Shown here: piece by piece, positions 10,572 through 20,824 of the stretch
Position numbering within the stretch: position 1 is the first letter of the stretch
Layout: the number at the start of each line of letters is the position of its first letter
Source of the DNA: Cavia porcellus
Taxonomy: Eukaryota > Chordata > Mammalia > Rodentia > Caviidae
DNA length: 64,000 bases
Reading direction: 5' to 3'
Assembly: GCF_034190915.1 (NCBI RefSeq)
Contig: NW_026947490.1
Location: 62,237,494-62,301,493, forward strand
Translations under genes and position numbers: made by a program
The notes under the pieces: model-generated
Seen by the model: only the letters and a program-made list of their open reading frames with translations
Databases searched by the model: none
What the model was told of the DNA's origin: nothing

Positions 10572-10670
10572 TGTCTTTTTTTTTCATTTTTATCGGTACC
10601 GGGGATCGAACTCATGACTACCTGCTTGCAAGGCAGGTACTTATGCCGCTGAGCTAAATCCCCAGCCCCC
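10572..10670 (-). repeat. ID SINE, young subfamily
   Basis: Near-consensus reverse ID with the diagnostic tail TTTTATCGGTACCGGGGATC, then GCTTATGCCGCTGAGC and CCCCAGCCCC. Confidence 0.9.
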
Positions 10671-10675
10671 CGGGT

Positions 10676-11034
10676 TGCGATTTTGACACGTGGAGACTTT
10701 CTTCGGGCAAATGTCTTTCTCTACCATGTTACTCATCTTTGGGTTAGCGCTTGGCTTTCTTCTGCCCTTTCTGGGCTCAGCAGGGTTTCCGGGGCGCAGA
10801 GGGTTTCCCAGGCCCTGAACAGCTGCGGTTTTCAGTGTGCATCAGACAGGCTGCTTCCCTTCCCCGATTTTTACTATCCTTAAAGTTTTTGAAAAAGTAG
10901 AGTGACAGAAACTATCCTTCTTTCAGAAGATTTTTCCATGTTAACTGGTCATTTGAAAAGTTTTTTTCCCTAATACAAAGGGAATTCAGTATTTTTTAGA
11001 CTGCACTTTTAAATGAACTCACCACCACCGCCCC
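10676..11034. other. Intergenic stretch, nothing recognised
   Basis: No repeat or exon recognised. Confidence 0.5.
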
Positions 11035-11225
11035 TCGAGACAGCATCTCACTTTGTAGCCCTGGCTGGCCTTGAACTCACAGTGATCCCCCTGCCTCAGC
11101 CTCCTATGTGCTGGGATTACAGGCATGCTGGGCATGATGTCATATACCCAAATTTCTAAGCTGAAGCAGGAGAACTGTAAGTTTGAGCCAAGCCGGGGCA
11201 ATATGAGACCCTGTCTCGAAATAAA
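11035..11225. repeat. Inverted pair of B1 SINEs
   Basis: A reverse B1 (about 11035-11127, ending GCTGGGATTACAGGCATG) abuts a forward B1 (about 11128-11225, ending GACCCTGTCTCGAAA). The two arms could pair in RNA. Confidence 0.8.
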
Positions 11226-11811
11226 AATTAGGGTTCACTCCCTAGTAAAAAAATAAGAAGGACCTTTTAAAATATTTGTCAGTTTTGCCTTAGTAAATCT
11301 GGGGGATATAATATGAAAGTATACATTTTTAGATGTGAAATGTTATAAAAATCAAAGTTTATAAAACATGTCAGCATGAGTAAATAACCAAAAACTAGTA
11401 TTAAATAATTTTAACGTTTTTGATAATAGTGAATTTCTAGTTCATATACCGGAAATTATCATTGTGTGAGGTTTTCCTATTGTGCATAGAAAGGATTCAA
11501 TGATTTGATAGGTTCCATCATACTGACCGACTTCTGCCAACATTTAAACATATTTCCTTCTTGACACCTGATCTGGTGTTTAATGACTCCAAGTGCTTGG
11601 CACCCAGAGCCAAGGGATTTCTGCAGCCAAAGGGAGTTCCACCTCCTGGTGGGCAGCATCCTCTTTAGGAAAACGGGTTTACGGAAAAATTCCTGCTGGT
11701 TTTCTCTGCTGACATTCTGTGGCTGTGTGAAGCATTACAGCTCATGAGAATGTGCAGCTTTATAGTGAATAAACGCATGCATTTTAAGCATACAATTTGC
11801 TTTTTATTTTT
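11226..11811. other. AT-rich intergenic stretch, nothing recognised
   Basis: No SINE or exon recognised. Confidence 0.5.
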
Positions 11812-11912
11812 TTTGGACACAGGGTCTCATGATGTAGCCCAGGCTGGCCTCCAACTCCTGTCTCAACCTCCCAGCGCTTGGGATTATAGGCATGCACCAC
11901 AACACCAGGTGC
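11812..11912 (-). repeat. B1 SINE
   Basis: Reverse B1: CACAGGGTCTCATGATGTAG to CATGCACCACAACACC. Confidence 0.85.
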
Positions 11913-12730
11913 CAATTTGCTTCTTAGCACACTGAGTGGTGCACCCATGATCACAGCCCTTACTTAAAACACTACTCCCATCACTCCAGCAAGATGGTGC
12001 TGTTCTAGTTGACTCCTTCTTTGATTTTATTTTTGTTGTCATGCGTACATCTAACCAGAGAAGTACCTAACTGATCGACACCTGGCAGCCGCTGCCTAAG
12101 ATAATTTTCAAACTCCCCTGACCAGTGATCAAGACAAAACAACTCAAGCAGCCTCTGGGGCTTTGAGATTTCTAAGCAGAGAGAGGAGGTCCATGCTGCT
12201 GTGAGACTGTGGACAGTTTTTGAGTGCCCACAGTGCAGTGGACACTGTCTGCTCCTCCGCCTGGGTGTCTGATAGTAATAGAACCACAGGCCACAGGCCT
12301 TCTGCCTGCACATGGACATCTCTGGCCATCCAGGACAGTACCCTGAGCTTGGAGAGCTGTTCACCTCCACCGCTTCACCCTATTTGGGAAATGATTTCTC
12401 CAGAAAGAAAACTGCACCCATTCACAACTTCAAACCCAGCTTCCTGTCCTAAAGTGAAAACTCTCTGCTGAACTAAAACCCTGCGAATCCCACTGCTGCC
12501 AAACCCGCCAGGGCCCTGAGACACTTCGGGTCACTGTGGGCCACACAGCACATTCACTTCTGAGTTTTAAAGCACCAAGACATGGATCCAGTTTACTTCT
12601 CTGTGTTTTGGGTCTGAGCATCGTGTCCACCTCCAGGACTCAATATAAAGAGCCACAGACCAGGTCACTCTGAATGGTGCCGAAGGGCTAAATAATCCAC
12701 AGGGCAGCTGGGGCAGTGAATACTGTTCAG
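11913..12730. other. Intergenic stretch, nothing recognised
   Basis: Open frames of up to 121 codons occur on both strands between 12005 and 12630. None carries a recognisable domain and I do not call them. Confidence 0.45.
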
Positions 12731-12856
12731 ACGCTAATCCCAATACTAGGGAGGCTGAGGCAGGAGGATCCTTGTGAGTTACAGACCAGGCTGTTAAAAA
12801 GTGAGCTCAAGGCCAGCCTGAACCATAGCAGGATAGTGCCTCAAAAAGACAAAAAA
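12731..12856 (+). repeat. B1 SINE
   Basis: Forward B1: CTAATCCCAATACTAGGGAG, GTGAGCTCAAGGCCAGCCTG, tail CTCAAAAAGACAAAAAAC. Confidence 0.85.
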
Positions 12857-13099
12857 CACAACACGATATGATACAATAAAATTCACAAAAGTGACAGGGG
12901 CTGGGGAGAGTGCTTTGGAGAACGTGTTTATGGGAAAAATGAAAACTGCAAAACACAAAAGTATAGTTTACAAAAAGACTGATGGGCACTTGTCTCTGTG
13001 AAGTTTACAGAACACACTGCACTCTGCTGGTGCTCTGAGAACCAAGCCTGTAAGTCCACTGGATGTGGGGACGCCATCTCACACCCCCCAGGGTCACCC

Positions 13100-14030
13100 A
13101 CACCTCCAGGGCACTCCACTCCCTCCAAGGCTACCCTGAGGAGCAAGGCATTATGGAAACAGGTGGCCCCCTGCGGGGCGGGCTCCCCGGGGGTCTGCAG
13201 CTGTGTGCAGCTGGGTGCTTAGCTTGGCCAGGTGGGGAGGGCGCTGGGCGTGGGTTCTGCCCTGAGAAGGTCTTAGAGCAGGGCCGCAGCAGCGCAGCAG
13301 AGCCGCAAGGGCGGCTCCCCAAGCCAGACCCAGTGGGCTCCGGGACTGCCAGGTGAGAAAGGGCAGGCCAGGCAGCTGCACGGACCAGAAGTGGCGGCGT
13401 CGTGCTCTGTGAAGGGCTGGCCGCACGGAGGACAGCGACAGCCTACCCGGAAACCTCTGCACACCGTTACCAAAGAGCACGCCGTGAAGCCCAGAACCGA
13501 GGCCGCGCTCGGTGATGCCCGCTCGCCCAGCAGATTGAGGGCCTGGGCTGGACCCGGTTGCCGCCGGGGAGGCGGAGAAGGCTGGAATGCGAGAAGCAAA
13601 ACCATGGGACACGCGAAAGACGCATCCCGAGACCTGGAGCCCCACGAACACAGTGACATAGAAGAGCGGGCGGCGGAGCTCGCCACAGACCCGTGAGGGG
13701 CAGCGCCCAGGCCGAGACCAGGCCAGCTCAGTGCAGGAGCTGGGAGGGCGGACACGTGGTGCGGAGCCCTCCGGGCTAGACGCCAGACGGGGATTCCGGA
13801 AAGCCCGGTGTCACCCCGGGGCCTGCCCAGATGTGCCTCAGGAATCTGAAGGCCGAAAGTTAAAGAGGTCGCAGGGGCCCTGGAGGCGCGGACCCACCCG
13901 CAGGAGGCGCCCGTCCCCGGCCACGCGGGATGGGCGGGAGGCGGGGCTTAGCAGGGCGGGGCGGGGCAGCGGAACTCTGGGGTCAGGGGTCAGGGGGCGG
14001 AGGGTGCCCCTCTCCCACCCTGTACTAGGG
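13100..14030. promoter_or_regulatory. Orphan GC/CpG-rich block with GC boxes
   Basis: Many CpG dinucleotides from about 13150 to 14010, with a dense cluster of GC-box-like GGGCGG/GGCGGGG motifs at 13932-13966. No exon of a known gene is seen. Long open frames on both strands (up to ~166 codons) are what high GC gives by chance. It could be an unannotated promoter or an unmethylated element; calling it regulatory is an inference. Formal CpG-island statistics were not computed. Confidence 0.45.
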
Positions 14031-14059
14031 CACATACCTCCAGGAGGGTGCCAGGGGCC

Positions 14060-14213
14060 TGGCATCCCAGTGTTCTGGGAGGCTGAGACAGCAGGATCGC
14101 AAGGTCGGTGCTAGCCTGGGCAGTAGCCTTTAGAGGGGCCGCGTCCAAAAGTATAAATAATAAAGCCGGGGCGGTAGCTAGGTGTGAAGGCCCGGGGTCC
14201 AATCCCCAGTGCC
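14060..14213 (+). repeat. B1-variant SINE followed by an ID remnant
   Basis: About 14060-14160 has the B1-like GGGAGGCTGAGACAGCAGG but an unusual tail GTCCAAAAGTATAAATAA shared with 16046-16135. About 14163-14213 is an ID remnant (GGCGGTAGCTAGGTGTGAAG, GGGTCCAATCCCCAGT). Confidence 0.65.
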
Positions 14214-14687
14214 AAACACATACACACAGCCTCCCCCAAATAACTAAAACAGGGACCGGCGCCGAGGAGGGGTCCCTGGTCTTACAGAGCCCGAGTCGGG
14301 TTGCCGGACACTCTGCCTGGCTGGCAGGTGGCAAGGCTGGGTCGTCGCCGCAGCCTGGGAAAGGCTGGGCACCGGGCCCGGGTGAGCCAAGGCCGGGCCT
14401 CTGCCCAGACACCCAGGCCATGCTTGGGGCTTTATAGACAACTCTGGGATTTTGTGTTACGCAGCAGTGTATGCAGAGTGCGCCCATTGGCTGGGAGGCT
14501 CTGGCAGCCTCTAAGGTTGTGCAGCCAACCTGCCAACACAGAGACCAGGAGAGGGTCTGAGAACACGTGCTGCTGAAGCAAGCGCCAGGATGGGGACTTT
14601 AATGGGCACCTCGTCCACCCCAGCAGGGACAGAGACAGGATGCCTAGCGCACTGGCATGGGCTCTTATATTATTTGTATGTTATTTA
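14214..14687. other. GC-rich intergenic stretch, nothing recognised
   Basis: No SINE or known exon seen; open frames are likely chance. Confidence 0.45.
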
Positions 14688-14790
14688 GATGTAGGGTATG
14701 GCTGTGTATTCCAGGGAAGCCTCGAACTTACTGTGCAGCCTAGACTGCCTCAGCCTCCTCCGTGCTAGGATGACAGGTGTGCGCTTCTAC
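14688..14790 (-). repeat. Degenerate B1 SINE
   Basis: Reverse B1 remnant: CCTCGAACTTACTGTGCAGC, GCCTCAGCCTCCTCCGTGC. Confidence 0.7.
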
Positions 14791-15112
14791 TTTTGATCAT
14801 ATCACCAACTTTGTATCAGCTCCATGTCCAGTGAGGTAGATGTGCAAGTGGCCTGCGATCAGAGGTGGCCATTGGTAGCCTGCAGAAACACTAAAATGAC
14901 CAGTTTTATCAGTAAGGGAAGCCAGCAATTTGCTTTGTTTTCCAAGGTAGTTTTTATTATGTGTTAGGGGCATTTATTATTTTATTTTTACGATTTAATT
15001 TTAGTGTTTCTGGAGTCTAGCAGTCTGATTAAATGAGATAATGCACAGTACCGTACTAGCTCAGTGCCTGGAATATGGTCTGTCCTCAGTGAATCTTAGC
15101 TAGTATTATTCT

Positions 15113-15218
15113 TTTTTTTTTTTTTGTCTTTTTCGTTTTTATCAGTACCAGGGATCGAACTCACGACTGCCTGCTTGCAAGGCAGGCGCTTATGCCGCTG
15201 AGCTAAATCCCCAGCCCC
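15113..15218 (-). repeat. ID SINE, young subfamily, intact target-site duplication
   Basis: Near-consensus reverse ID from its T-run and TTTTTCGTTTTTATCAGTAC to CCCCAGCCCC. A 16-bp duplication flanks it (15097-15112 and 15219-15234; one mismatch). Confidence 0.95.
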
Positions 15219-15449
15219 TAGCTACTATTATTCTAACAATGATAATAATAATAATTTTCAAGATTGCAATCTAATCTCTCACTGTTTTCTTCTGGCTTAT
15301 ATTTCCACTGGCTGTTGCAGCTAGAATAATTTCAAGATTAATTTTAGAGTAGATAATGAGATTTTTTTCTGGAAGAATGCCTAGGAAGATAGGAATCCAC
15401 CCTCAGTAGGTAGTGAAGCACCTTCTGGGTGGGTTGAGGAAGCACGGGC

Positions 15450-15672
15450 CTTGGTGCCTGGGTCTAGTCCCCTGCTCCTCTCTGGCACTATTCCCCCGCT
15501 GTGCCTCCTGGCAGCTGTGAGCCCCGTTTTGCTCCGCCACGTCCTGCCCTTCTGCTGGGATGTGTCCGGCTTTAGTCAGTGATCATGGACTGAGACTGTG
15601 AATCAAATTAAACCCGTCCTGCTTTCCATTGTGGCTATAAAATGCTGTGTTCCGACGTCAGGAAAGCTGATT
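15450..15672 (+). mobile_element. MaLR-type LTR fragment
   Basis: Shows the 3' half of a rodent MaLR (ORR1/MLT1-like) LTR: GTGAGCCCCGTTTTGCTCC, ATCATGGACTGAGACTGTGA, ATCAAATTAAACCCGTCCTG, then TGTGGCTATAAAATGCTGTG. Diverged; ends uncertain. Confidence 0.55.
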
Positions 15673-15745
15673 AATGTCAGAACTGAACCTGAGGCCTTCA
15701 CACCAAGCTGATGTACATCCTTGGCCCTGTTAGAATTTTAAAACT

Positions 15746-15863
15746 TTGAGACAAGATCTCTTCACTAAGTCACTAAGTAGTCCCGCTAGGCTTGAATTTG
15801 CAGTCCTCCTGCCTTAGCCTCCCAGACTACAGGGATTACTGGTATGCACCACCACTCCCAGCT
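15746..15863 (-). repeat. B1 SINE
   Basis: Reverse B1: GAGACAAGATCTC, CTCCTGCCTTAGCCTCC, ATGCACCACCACTCCCAGC. Confidence 0.75.
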
Positions 15864-15935
15864 TGACTTTCCCTCTTATATTACAATTTCCAATGAAATT
15901 GTAGTCAAATATTAGCAATCCAGGGATGATCTACC

Positions 15936-16140
15936 TGGGAACAGTAGCACACACTTATAATCCCAGCACCATGGGAGGCTGAAGAAGATGCAGGAGGATT
16001 TACAAATTCAAACCCAGTATGGTCAAGTTAGCAAGGCTGTCAGGGTTCTGGGAGGCTGAGATAGCAGGATCACAAGGTCAGTGCTAGCCTAGGCAGTAGC
16101 CTTTAGTGGGGCTGTGTCCAAAAGTATAAATAAAAGCCCC
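15936..16140 (+). repeat. B1 SINE followed by the B1-variant unit seen at 14060
   Basis: About 15936-16045 is a forward B1 (TTATAATCCCAGCACCATGG). About 16046-16140 repeats the 14073-14157 sequence closely: TTCTGGGAGGCTGAGATAGC, GCTAGCCTAGGCAGTAGCC, GTCCAAAAGTATAAATAA. Confidence 0.75.
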
Positions 16141-17116
16141 CTTCTCCTCCTCTTCCTCCTTGGCTCTTACCTCAACACTCAGTACCAAGAATATAAAAGT
16201 CAAAACTTAACTGCCAAAAAAAAAAAAACTAAAAGTCACCCACAGTGGTGACTTCCCCCTGTTGGAGACTGCTATTTAACATGGTATGCTTCAGTTCGGA
16301 TGAGCGGTAGGCTAAAACTAAACCAAGCCAGCAGACGGTGAGGTAGTCCCCACACCTGGAATTCCTGTCTGCAGCCTGCTCGGGGTGGCTGGTGGGAGCC
16401 AGAGCAGTCAGCAGCCTGCTCCTGTCTGGTTTGCATCCTGAGTTCAAGGCAGGCCAGAGAAGTGTTTCAAGTGGCACGTCTCACAGGAGCATAAGTGTGG
16501 TGTGAAGACAGAATAGGTGACAGAGGGCTGCCTGCGGGCCTGGGGATCATCCTCACCAAAGTGTGGACCCTGCAGCCTGGTCTTTATTCCTGCCCACCAC
16601 TCACTGACTTTTCTGAATAACGCTGTCTTCGAGATGCAGTTTCAGGCAGGGTTTTTCCCATAGGCAGCTCACCTCGAAAGCGACGGTGAACACAGTTTCC
16701 TTTGGACTCTCTTCTCTGCGTTCTGGAAATTCCTGAGTACCTTTCAACAGTGCAGTGCAGAAGTTTTTCATTTTCAAGGGGAAAAACTAACACTGTTGCT
16801 TTCTCTCAGGTGCTCACTTGGCCACTGAGCCAGTTGGAGCGAAATATTTAAGGTAAAGGCTCCCTGCCTCTTTCTGCATGGCAGCCTCCAGCTCTGGTCC
16901 TGATTGGAAAACAAATGTCAAGCCAAGGATCATGCTGTTTCCTCTGGACTGAATTGGCCCCTCTCAGTTTCTCCTTAAACAGAACAGTACAGGAGGGCCC
17001 TAGGAAGGGACCAGGTTGCATTTGCAGTCCATAAAAATCTAATGTGGTGGTTTTGGAAGAGCTGTGTGCTTCTTTACTTCAGTATGCGTTGACTCCTGAA
17101 ATAAATGCCCATTCTC
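16141..17116. other. Intergenic stretch, nothing recognised
   Basis: Apart from a short A-run near 16217 I see no repeat or exon. Confidence 0.5.
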
Positions 17117-17130
17117 AAAGGTCATGGACA

Positions 17131-17169
<39 letters not shown>

Positions 17170-17214
17170 ACTCATGCACATTGGAAAAAACAAAAAAAAA
17201 AAGGTCATGGACAC
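17117..17214. repeat. Near-pure poly(A) insertion between direct repeats
   Basis: A 15-bp direct repeat (17117-17131 and 17200-17214, containing GGTCATGGACAC) flanks about 68 bp: a ~37-bp A-run, ~21 bp of non-A sequence and a second A-rich run. It fits a LINE-machinery insertion with almost no body. Confidence 0.75.
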
Positions 17215-17576
17215 CATAGTCTGTACTCGGAATCATTTCCTTTTTCATACATTTAGGAAAAAAAAAACCCTCTGGTTTGTAAACAATCCATCTCTTGACT
17301 TTTAAAGCCGTTCTCTTAGCAAGCGAACAAGGCATTGTTAGCATGTGGGGGTGAGGAGGAAAGTTTAGTTTGATTAGAAACTCAAATTAATAATCACCAT
17401 GAGAACTGCAGAAGGCAGACAATCCTTGACTGAGGAATGCAAAGTTATACAGATCTTTGTTTTTGCATTTGTTTCTAGCTTTCATAGTACTTCTGCTCCC
17501 GCCCCCCAGCCCAGCACAATCAACACCACCCCCAAGTTACCAGTGTTGTTAGGATGACCTAAAGCAAGAATCAGCG

Positions 17577-17765
17577 ATGGTGTGGTGGTGCGTGTCTAAA
17601 ATACCAGCACTCTGGGAGGCTGAGGCAGGAAGGAGGATTGCAAATTCTAGCTCTGTCTGGGCCACAACAATTTATCAAGGTACTGCCTCAAACTTTAAAA
17701 GGACTGTGGGTGTAGTTCATTGGGAAGGCACTGAGTTCAAGCCCCAATACCAAAAAACAAAACAA
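17577..17765 (+). repeat. B1 SINE followed by an ID remnant
   Basis: Forward B1 (AAATACCAGCACTCTGGGAG) to about 17697, then ID-like GTGGGTGTAGTTCATTGGG and GTTCAAGCCCCAATACC. Confidence 0.75.
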
Positions 17766-17866
17766 ACCAAAGGAGGAAAAAAAAAACCCCTTAAATCCTG
17801 AGAATCAGAAGGTTAAAGGGTTCATTGGGATGCATGTATAACTTCAGTTTATCAAAATAAATTTGA

Positions 17867-17958
17867 GGCCAGGGATTTAACTCAGCGGGTATAAGCACCT
17901 GCCTGGCAAGCACAAGGTCGTGAGTTTGCTCCTGGGTACAAAAAAAAAAAAAAAAAAA
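17867..17958 (+). repeat. ID SINE
   Basis: Forward ID: GCCAGGGATTTAACTCAGCG, CACAAGGTCGTGAGTTTG, then an A-run. Confidence 0.85.
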
Positions 17959-17997
17959 TGGATTTGAAAGAGTAGGTTCCAGCCATAGTTTGCATTT

Positions 17998-18108
17998 TTT
18001 TTCTTTCTTTCTTTTTTTTTTTTTTTTTAAATTGGTACCAGGGATCGAACTCATGGCCACTTGCTTGCAAGGCAGGTATTTATGCTGCTGAGCTAAATCC
18101 CTGGCTCC
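17998..18108 (-). repeat. ID SINE with intact target-site duplication
   Basis: Reverse ID between a 15-bp duplication (17983-17997 and 18109-18123; one mismatch). Confidence 0.9.
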
Positions 18109-18123
18109 CCATGGTTTGCATTT

Positions 18124-18779
18124 TATTGCAAGGTTTCTAACTGCTGGCAGGTCCGAGGAGATGCCCACAATGAGATCTCCTTCTCAGCCCCACTCCATTC
18201 TGACTTTGCCTGCTGGGCAGCAGTGAGGGATGAAAGTCCTCCCTTGCTTCCATGTTTCCCTGCCCTGCTCACCCCAGCATCAGGTGCTGGGACACCGGGG
18301 TCACACGAGGTGAGACCACAATGCCCACCAGTGCAGAGGGTACCACTGCTGGACGGTGAGCTCAGCGTGTGGGTGCTAGGGCTTGGGGACCACTGGTCGG
18401 TGTTCCAAACTACATGTCACATAGGTTTGTCTTTCATTTAACTGGGAGCAACACATTTATAGATCTGCGTACATCGAACCACCCTTACCGCCCAGCTGTA
18501 AATCTCATTTGACTCTGGTGAATGATCCCTTTACCACGGTGTTAAACTCAGGTTGCTAGTGTTTAGTTGAGAATATTTGTATCAAAGTTCCTCAAGAATA
18601 TTAGCCTGGAATAATAATAATGATAATAGTAATAATAATTCTCCTTTCTGTAGCATCTTTGGTTTCAGGGTAATTATGCCCTTATACAATGAGTCTGAAA
18701 ATAGTCCATCTTTAGTTTTTTAGACAGAATTTGAGGCACATTGGTGTTAACTACTTAAATATTTGCTAGTTACATACCA
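18124..18779. other. Intergenic stretch, nothing recognised
   Basis: Contains a short (AAT)n-like tract near 18612-18640; otherwise no repeat or exon seen. Confidence 0.5.
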
Positions 18780-19840
18780 ATTTGTTAGGTGATGGACTTT
18801 CCTCTGGTGGGAGACTTTATACTCATTTGATATCATCCATTATTGGTCTTTTCAGATTTTCTATCTTTGCTATGTCTAGGAATTTATCCATTTCTCTTAG
18901 ATTATCCAGTTTTACGATCTATAACAGTTCATACTCATCTTTTGTGGTCAGTTGTAATGTGTCCTCTTTTGTTTCAGATTTTAAGTGCTGTATTTGAAAT
19001 TCTATTTTTTTTTTTAACCTAAGAAGCCTTGGTTTGTCTTTAAAAACAAAGACCCCAAAGCTCCTGATTTTCATCGATCTTTTCTACTTTTTTCCGGTGT
19101 CTGCTTCATTTACTTTTCCTCTGATCCGTATTATTTCCTTCCTCCTAACCTTGCTCCTAGGTAGTGGCTGTTCTTCTAGTTCCTGGAAGCATGATGTGAG
19201 CTCGTTTATCAGAATCTTTCTTGAGATAGACATTTCTTGCTATATATTTCCCTTTTAGTTGACCCAAAAGTTTGCTATGTTATGTGTCCTTTTTTTTTTT
19301 TTTAGTCCCAAAGTATTTTTAAATGTTTCTTTTACTTTTTTATTGACTTCTCAGCTATTCAGGACCAGGAGTTTAATTTCCATGCATTTGTCAGGGGTGG
19401 TGGTGCACCCCTGCAATCCCAGCATTTGGGAGGCTGAGACAGGAGAATCACTGTGAGTTTGAGGCCAACATGGGCTATAAAGTGAGTTCAAGGCCAGCCT
19501 GAACTGCATAGAAATCCTGGCTCTCTTTTTTATTCTTTTGGTACTGGGAATCGAACTCAGGACCTCATATTTGCCAAGCAGATATTGTGCCACGGAGCTA
19601 AATCTGCAGCCCCTCCTGTCTCAGAAAAACAATAACTAACTAACTAAATAAATAAATAAATAGTTCCATGTTTTTGTGAATTTTCCAGTATTCATCAGGA
19701 AAAGAAGTGCATGCTATTATTTTCTTCTTCTTAAATGTTTAAATCTTGGTTTGTGGCCTGACATGTACTCTATTCTGGGGACCAACCTGTGTGTGCCCAG
19801 TTGTACATTCTGCTCCTGTTAGATGCAATGGCTGTTTGGT
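18780..19840 (-). mobile_element. L1 LINE fragment (ORF2 region), interrupted by SINEs
   Basis: Reading the - strand gives the diverged L1 reverse-transcriptase region; on the + strand it shows typical antisense landmarks such as TCTAGGAATTTATCCATTTC, GATTTTCATCGATC and, near 19745-19835, the downstream ORF2 landmarks. The frame is broken in many places. A B1 and an ID are inserted at 19392-19620. Only an internal part of L1 is present. Confidence 0.75.
19392..19640. repeat. B1 SINE (+) split by an ID SINE (-), nested in L1
   Basis: The B1 runs forward from about 19392 to 19525. A reverse ID (about 19526-19613, GGTACTGGGAATCGAACTC) interrupts its tail; the B1 end (CCTGTCTCAGAAAAAC) and an (AAAT)n-like tail follow. 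Confidence 0.8.
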
Positions 19841-19971
19841 CTGGAGTGCAGCTCAGCCGGTCCTCTTGTCTTTTCTCTGGGATATCTGACAATCACTGAC
19901 CCTGGACCATAGCGTCCTTGCTGTTACCTTACAGCAGTCTATCCTGGTGGGCCACCCAGAGCCCAGGCAGG

Positions 19972-20567
19972 TGTTATAGGCAGCTCAGTTAGATAGAAAT
20001 ATAGGTCAGACAGTGCTGGGCCCTCGAAGGAGCCAGTGAAAGAGCCCAAATACCCTGTAACTGTGGGGAAAAACAGACACCTCCTGCTGGCTGTAGGCCA
20101 GATCTCAAGACAAAGACAAAACAAGTGCAGCCACACCCTAAGGACATGAATCAGGAAGCCAGGAGTCACCATTCCAACCCCCTACAGTAAAGACCCTGTT
20201 CTGTATTCATGCCCACTTGCTAATTGACTTGCCTCCCCATTGGATCCTAATTTAATCAATTTTACCTGAGAAATTATACTTGTAATCTTATTGGTTGACC
20301 ATAGTTCTGTCCCACTTCATGCCTGCCTTGTGTATTCCCATTTTTTCTCACCTTGGACAGCCTCACCTTGTGGTTTTACTCTACAAAAATCCTTAGAAAA
20401 GGTAACCCACTTGGGACCCCTTGTGTCTTTCTCTCTCTCTCGGACAGAAGCTTTCTTTCTCTCAAAAAACATAACCGCCATTGTTCCTAAAATTCATTCT
20501 TCAATTTTAGAGAACATGAACTCATACCAGACATCTAGTAGGTTGGGAGTCTCATTCCCCTATATCA
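19972..20567 (+). mobile_element. ERV LTR, family 1 copy A, followed by a primer-binding site
   Basis: About 596 bp beginning TGTTATAGGC and ending CCCTATATCA (TG...CA). It shares sequence along its length with 29276-29887 and, in part, with 31985-33475. A weak TATA-like CTCTACAAAA lies near 20377. A PBS starts two bases after the final CA, so this is a 5' LTR that kept a little of the internal region. Confidence 0.8.
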
Positions 20568-20569
20568 TT

Positions 20570-20587
20570 TGGAGGTCCCACCGAGAT
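20570..20587 (+). other. Retroviral primer-binding site, tRNA-Gln type
   Basis: 18 bases complementary along their full length to the 3' end of tRNA-Gln(UUG) including CCA, as I recall that tRNA. Placed exactly two bases after the LTR. No gag/pol sequence recognised after it; retained internal sequence seems to stop within ~60-80 bp. Confidence 0.8.
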
Positions 20588-20750
20588 TACTGGACAGAGC
20601 TAAGAGTTTGCTTTTGTTTCATAGACTCTGGACTGGGACTTATTTAGGTAACAAGTTTTTACACTTCAAATTTTATGTCTTTGCCCATTGGTTATATAAT
20701 TGCTTGTGCTTTGTCTGTTATATAGTTTTGTTAAAATAATGATTAATCTG

Positions 20751-20824
20751 GATCAGGATTTAGCTCAGTGATATAAGCGCCTGCCTGACAAGTGTGAGGT
20801 CATGAGTTTGATCTCCAGTACCAA
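20751..20824 (+). repeat. ID SINE
   Basis: Forward ID: GGATTTAGCTCAGTGATATA, GAGGTCATGAGTTTGATC. Confidence 0.85.

Noticed and set aside
13151..13755. Open frames of 160-166 codons in the CpG-rich block as proteins
   Set aside because: Overlapping frames on both strands, Pro/Arg/Ala bias expected from GC content, no domain or splice structure.
13100..14030. The CpG block as the CCNY promoter (CCNY follows CREM in human)
   Set aside because: I searched for the CCNY N-terminal coding start after it and saw none.
18780..19260. Hydrophobic + strand frames as small membrane proteins
   Set aside because: They are antisense translations of an L1 ORF2 remnant rich in T.
20588..20660. Retained gag coding sequence after the primer-binding site
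   Set aside because: Only a short leader-like stretch remains; no gag, pol or env similarity seen.
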